Made by a program: the position numbers and the translations under genes. This document shows, in pieces, positions 5,942 through 7,890 of a DNA stretch of 7,890 nt. Each line of letters opens with the position of its first letter. The first letter of the stretch is position 1. Location of the stretch: NCBI GenBank assembly GCA_900313185.1, contig OMQI01000155.1:1-7890 (forward strand). The letters run 5' to 3'. Origin of the DNA: an uncultured Rhodospirillaceae bacterium (GTDB lineage: Bacteria > Pseudomonadota > Alphaproteobacteria > RF32 > CAG-239). Under the pieces are notes generated by a model. It saw only the letters and a list, made by a program, of their open reading frames with translations, had not been told where the DNA came from and made no database searches.

Positions 5942-6867
5942 TAAAAACTCCTTACGGCATAATTTTCCAAATTATCAGCCAACTTATCCAAATTTACCGA
6001 TTTATTTTTCGGCAGTATTATCTGCAAAGTAATTATTTCATCACCTTGAGCCGATTTTGCTTTAATTCCCTGTCCTTTCAAACGCAATTTATCACCGCTT
6101 GAAGAATAAGGAGGAACCTTTACCGCAACTTTTCCGTTTACAGTCGGCACGGTGATTTTAGCTCCTTTTATTGCCTCTGTAATTGAAATCGGCAAATCAA
6201 GCAAAACATTCAAGCCTTCATTTTTAAAATACGGATGTTCGTCAACATTTATGGTAATCAGCGCATCTCCGTTTTCCCCGCCGTTCATTCCGGCATATCC
6301 TAATCCTTTGAGTCGCAAAGTCTGTCCGCTTAAAGTTCCGGCCGGTATTTTGACATTAACATTCTTACCGCCTAAATTGACTTGCTTTTCCACACCCTTG
6401 GCAGCATCCAGAAAATCCACCCTCATATTGTATGAAATATCCTGCCCCTTGCGTGCGGGACTGCGCCCGCCACCTGCTCTGCCGGTAAATTGAGAAAATA
6501 TATCATCGCCGAAAATAGATGAAAAATCGAACCCTTGCGCTCCGTTAAAGCCTCCGGCTCCGCCAAAACCGCTGCCGAACGGATTTCCACCGGATTTAAA
6601 ATCATAATTTCCACCGCCGAAGCCGGCACCGAACCCTGTCGGTTTACCATCTGCATCTATCTCATTATTATCATATTTTTTGCGTTTTTCGGCATTTCCG
6701 ATAATATCATAAGCGTTGGATACTTCCTTAAATTTTTCTGCAGCCGATTTATCATCTTTGTTCAAATCCGGATGATATTTACGTGCAAGCTTACGATAAG
6801 CAGATTTTATCTCTGCTTCGCTTGCGGTTTTGCTAACTCCCAAAATTTGGTATAAATCTTTTGCCAT
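5941..6867 (-). CDS. Type II DnaJ/CbpA-like co-chaperone (no zinc finger)
   Basis: A 308-residue J-domain protein, start ATG 6867-6865 with GGGAG 9 bases upstream. Residues 1-68 are a J domain (YQILGVSKTASEAEIKSAYR, HPD at 32-34, KFKEVSNAYDII) that would stimulate the ATPase of DnaK. A Gly/Phe-rich linker spans about 77-130 (repeated GFG/FGG). The two DnaJ C-terminal substrate-binding domains follow: about 143-215 (DISYNMRVDFLDAAKGVEK, KIPAGTLSGQTLRLKGLG) and 216-290 (LPISITEAIKGAKITVPTVNG, VPPYSSSGDKLRLKGQG). The CxxCxGxG zinc repeats of true DnaJ are absent, so it is CbpA-like, and its length is normal for that class. It acts in the cytoplasm, handing misfolded clients to DnaK. An RpoH-type promoter precedes it and its stop overlaps the DUF1349-like start, so the two form one unit. 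The family is certain; the symbol is left blank because cbpA orthology cannot be shown here. Confidence 0.95.
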   Translation of the reverse strand: MAKDLYQILGVSKTASEAEIKSAYRKLARKYHPDLNKDDKSAAEKFKEVSNAYDIIGNAEKRKKYDNNEIDADGKPTGFGAGFGGGNYDFKSGGNPFGSGFGGAGGFNGAQGFDFSSIFGDDIFSQFTGRAGGGRSPARKGQDISYNMRVDFLDAAKGVEKQVNLGGKNVNVKIPAGTLSGQTLRLKGLGYAGMNGGENGDALITINVDEHPYFKNEGLNVLLDLPISITEAIKGAKITVPTVNGKVAVKVPPYSSSGDKLRLKGQGIKAKSAQGDEIITLQIILPKNKSVNLDKLADNLENYAVRSF

Positions 6868-6877
6868 CGTTGAAATC

Positions 6878-6899
6878 TCCCTATTTAATTATATAGGGA
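6878..6899. repeat. Perfect 7-base inverted repeat overlapping the dnaJ promoter and ribosome site
   Basis: TCCCTAT (6878-6884) and ATAGGGA (6893-6899) are perfect inverted repeats around an 8-base AT spacer. On the minus strand the first-read arm overlaps the RpoH -10 and the second contains the AGGGA of the ribosome site. It is not the CIRCE sequence. It could be an operator, a leader hairpin in read-through RNA, or coincidence. Confidence 0.45.
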
Positions 6900-6919
6900 C
6901 ATTTTTATTCGCTTGCAAG
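6891..6919 (-). promoter_or_regulatory. Predicted RpoH (heat-shock sigma) promoter of the dnaJ-DUF1349 unit
   Basis: Read on the minus strand, CTTG (6919-6916) is followed after 18 bases by CCTATAT (6897-6891). The heat-shock promoter pattern described for Alphaproteobacteria is CTTG-N17/18-CYTATNT, so both boxes and the spacing fit; only the looser downstream G is not matched. The -35 lies inside the end of the lipoprotein gene. A start near 6884 would give a leader of about 17 bases containing the ribosome site. An overlapping TATAAT (6893-6888) lacks a good sigma70 -35. Confidence 0.7.
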
Positions 6920-7285
6920 GTCGACACAATCAAATGTGGCTCTTCTTTTATGATTTTTATGCATATAGATGTCACGCAAATAAGCTTTTTTGCCCGGATT
7001 TGTTTCATAGCAATAGCGTGATGCAAGCGGAGCTACCTTATCAATTCTGACATCTGAATATTCATAAACGATATAATCATCGCCCATAGTTTTAACCACT
7101 ATATTATGACGCAACATTTCCAAATCCGCATCTGCAACACTGACGACACGCTCTTTCTTTACCGGTTCAGAGGCCACCTCGCTCTTGTTTTTATCGTTTT
7201 CAACCGATTGAGTTTCATCTTTCGGACTGGAAATGCACGAAGCCAATACCAACACCGATAACATCATTAACGCAATTTTTTTCAT
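6905..7285 (-). CDS. Small lipoprotein, unknown function
   Basis: From ATG 7285-7283 the protein has 126 residues; an upstream in-frame ATG (7300) adds five residues but overlaps the ribosome site and lacks one of its own. MKKIALMMLSVLVLASC is a textbook lipoprotein signal: basic start, hydrophobic core, and lipobox L14-A15-S16-C17, with cleavage and lipidation at Cys17. Position +2 is Ile, so Lol sorting to the outer membrane is expected. A charged linker (about 20-47) tethers a small domain (48-126) whose end has the pattern A..RYC...PGKKA.L...........RRATFDCV; Cys92 and Cys120 could form a periplasmic disulfide. I know of similar A..YC..GK.A...FDC endings in other small alphaproteobacterial lipoproteins, of unknown role. 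It lies 37 bases upstream of dnaJ on the same strand and could feed transcripts into it. Confidence 0.8.
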   Translation of the reverse strand: MKKIALMMLSVLVLASCISSPKDETQSVENDKNKSEVASEPVKKERVVSVADADLEMLRHNIVVKTMGDDYIVYEYSDVRIDKVAPLASRYCYETNPGKKAYLRDIYMHKNHKRRATFDCVDLASE

Positions 7286-7289
7286 ATTA

Positions 7290-7295
7290 CCTCTC
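7290..7295 (-). promoter_or_regulatory. Ribosome binding site favouring the 7285 start of the lipoprotein gene
   Basis: GAGAGG on the minus strand sits 4 bases before ATG 7285, a rather short gap, and overlaps the alternative upstream ATG's second and third codons. That upstream ATG (7300) is preceded only by TAGGTT. Confidence 0.55.
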
Positions 7296-7329
7296 TTCAT
7301 AACCTATACGGTTATACACTTTTGAGAGT

Positions 7330-7335
7330 ATTATA
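7330..7335 (-). promoter_or_regulatory. Candidate -10 box for the lipoprotein gene
   Basis: A perfect TATAAT on the minus strand lies between the two genes and would start a transcript near 7323, about 38 bases before the ATG. The -35 at 17 bases, TTAATT, matches the consensus poorly. A second box, TATAAC, lies closer to the gene. Confidence 0.4.
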
Positions 7336-7357
7336 TACTTAAGGTATTAAACAATTA

Positions 7358-7890
7358 TTAATTGCCAAGCATATTATATAAGCGGTTGCCGGTATCTTCC
7401 AAAATCCGTAAAACTTCTTTGTTCAAAGAATTAGGAAATTTTCCGTTTGTAAGTTTTTCCCTGATTTTTTCTATTTTGCGATAATACTCCGGATTATCCT
7501 TAAGTTCAGATACATCTTTCCTAATTGTTTCATCATTAAGTTTATAATTTGCAACTTCTTGTAAAACCAGCAAATCAAGAGCTGTTTTTTGATTTCCATT
7601 CAGTGCCGTTAAACTCTTTCCTATTCTCTTTTTCGGCTTTTCGATTTGCACTTTTTTTTGTTGCTTGACCTTAATTTTCTCTTGTTCCTGATATGCTTGA
7701 TTTGCCGCTTGTTTTGCCTGTGCGGCTTGTCTTGCTTGTGCCGCTTGTTGTTCTTGTTGCATTTTTTGCAGAGCTATGGCTTGGACACTCGGAGTAAACA
7801 CCTCACCCTTTTCCGTGTAAGCAGTTGTTCCTTCGCTGGTAATATGCGCTATCTGCGCTTGTAAATTTGTACTCCACAGCCATAAAATTA
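7358..7890 (-). CDS. Exported Gln/Ala-rich coiled-coil protein, N-terminus outside window
   Basis: The frame stays open to the right edge, past a GTG at 7801 that could be mistaken for the start; the 29 codons upstream of it within the window read as ordinary protein. The 176 visible residues begin ILWLWSTNLQA, which looks like the end of a signal peptide with cleavage after the Ala of LQA, so the product is probably periplasmic or surface-exposed. Then come a short mature segment (about 12-37), a Gln/Ala-rich heptad-like region (38-70) built of loose QAAQA(R/K) repeats, a Lys-rich stretch (71-91), and a helical C-terminal domain (95-176) with LTALNGNQKTALDLLVLQEVANYKL and NPEYYRKIEKIREKL. 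I do not recognise the family. Low-complexity coiled coils of this kind occur in envelope and cell-surface proteins, but no specific role can be claimed. It is followed by the lipoprotein gene on the same strand. Confidence 0.75.
   Translation of the reverse strand, partial: ILWLWSTNLQAQIAHITSEGTTAYTEKGEVFTPSVQAIALQKMQQEQQAAQARQAAQAKQAANQAYQEQEKIKVKQQKKVQIEKPKKRIGKSLTALNGNQKTALDLLVLQEVANYKLNDETIRKDVSELKDNPEYYRKIEKIREKLTNGKFPNSLNKEVLRILEDTGNRLYNMLGN

Noticed and set aside
5717..6855. Several plus-strand open frames opposite the DUF1349-like and dnaJ-like genes
   Set aside because: They are antisense shadows of two well-identified genes, with low-complexity or implausible translations.
6868..6899. 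A ROSE-like RNA thermometer in the dnaJ leader
   Set aside because: The hairpin's first arm is the -10 box of the predicted RpoH promoter, so the main transcript would start after it and could not form the stem. Only read-through RNA could fold it.
7326..7345. Palindromic AGTAT-ATA-ATACT between the two right-hand genes as a terminator
   Set aside because: It is a short AT-only stem with a three-base loop and no U tract; it is better explained as a chance feature around a -10 box.

Overview
The window looks like a piece of an AT-rich alphaproteobacterial chromosome. Three things point there: a small protein resembling the ribbon-helix-helix family RHH_4, which is common in that class; a promoter upstream of the dnaJ-like gene that fits the alphaproteobacterial RpoH (heat-shock sigma) pattern CTTG-N17/18-CYTATNT; and an ordinary housekeeping gene, trmB, at the left edge. 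An uncultured gut-type alphaproteobacterium is a plausible guess from base composition and protein style, but that is inference. No transposase, integrase, tRNA, rRNA, CRISPR array or phage gene is visible.

Layout. 1-312 (+) is the C-terminal part of trmB. It meets tail to tail a small RHH_4-type protein (315-587, -). 742-1353 (+) is an SGNH/GDSL hydrolase. A good promoter follows, driving a 331-residue protein (1413-2408, +) that has the His-then-Cys order of permuted papain-like enzymes. This converges, with a 3-base gap, on an HD-domain hydrolase (2412-3506, -) that has its own near-consensus promoter. A minus-strand terminator at 3617-3654 separates that gene from an unrecognised 242-residue protein (3663-4391, -) whose sampled G+C is higher than that of its neighbours. 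Divergent from it lies a second HD-domain hydrolase (4561-5412, +), clearly a distant paralogue of the first. Its 3' end overlaps by 35 bases the end of a DUF1349-like protein (5378-5941, -).

The DUF1349-like gene is coupled by a TAATG stop/start overlap to a type II (no zinc finger) DnaJ/CbpA-like co-chaperone (5941-6867, -), with the predicted heat-shock promoter in front. Upstream on the same strand are a small lipoprotein (6905-7285, -) and the C-terminal part of an exported Gln/Ala-rich coiled-coil protein that runs off the right edge (7358-7890, -).

How the genes work together. The only pairing strongly supported by arrangement is DnaJ plus the DUF1349-like protein, probably co-expressed under heat-shock control. 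The two HD hydrolases flank the orphan gene and may act on related nucleotide-type substrates. I do not see a recognisable multi-gene defence, secretion or biosynthetic system. The best candidates for something undescribed are the DnaJ-DUF1349 module, the HD paralogue pair around the orphan gene, and the permuted-papain-like protein.
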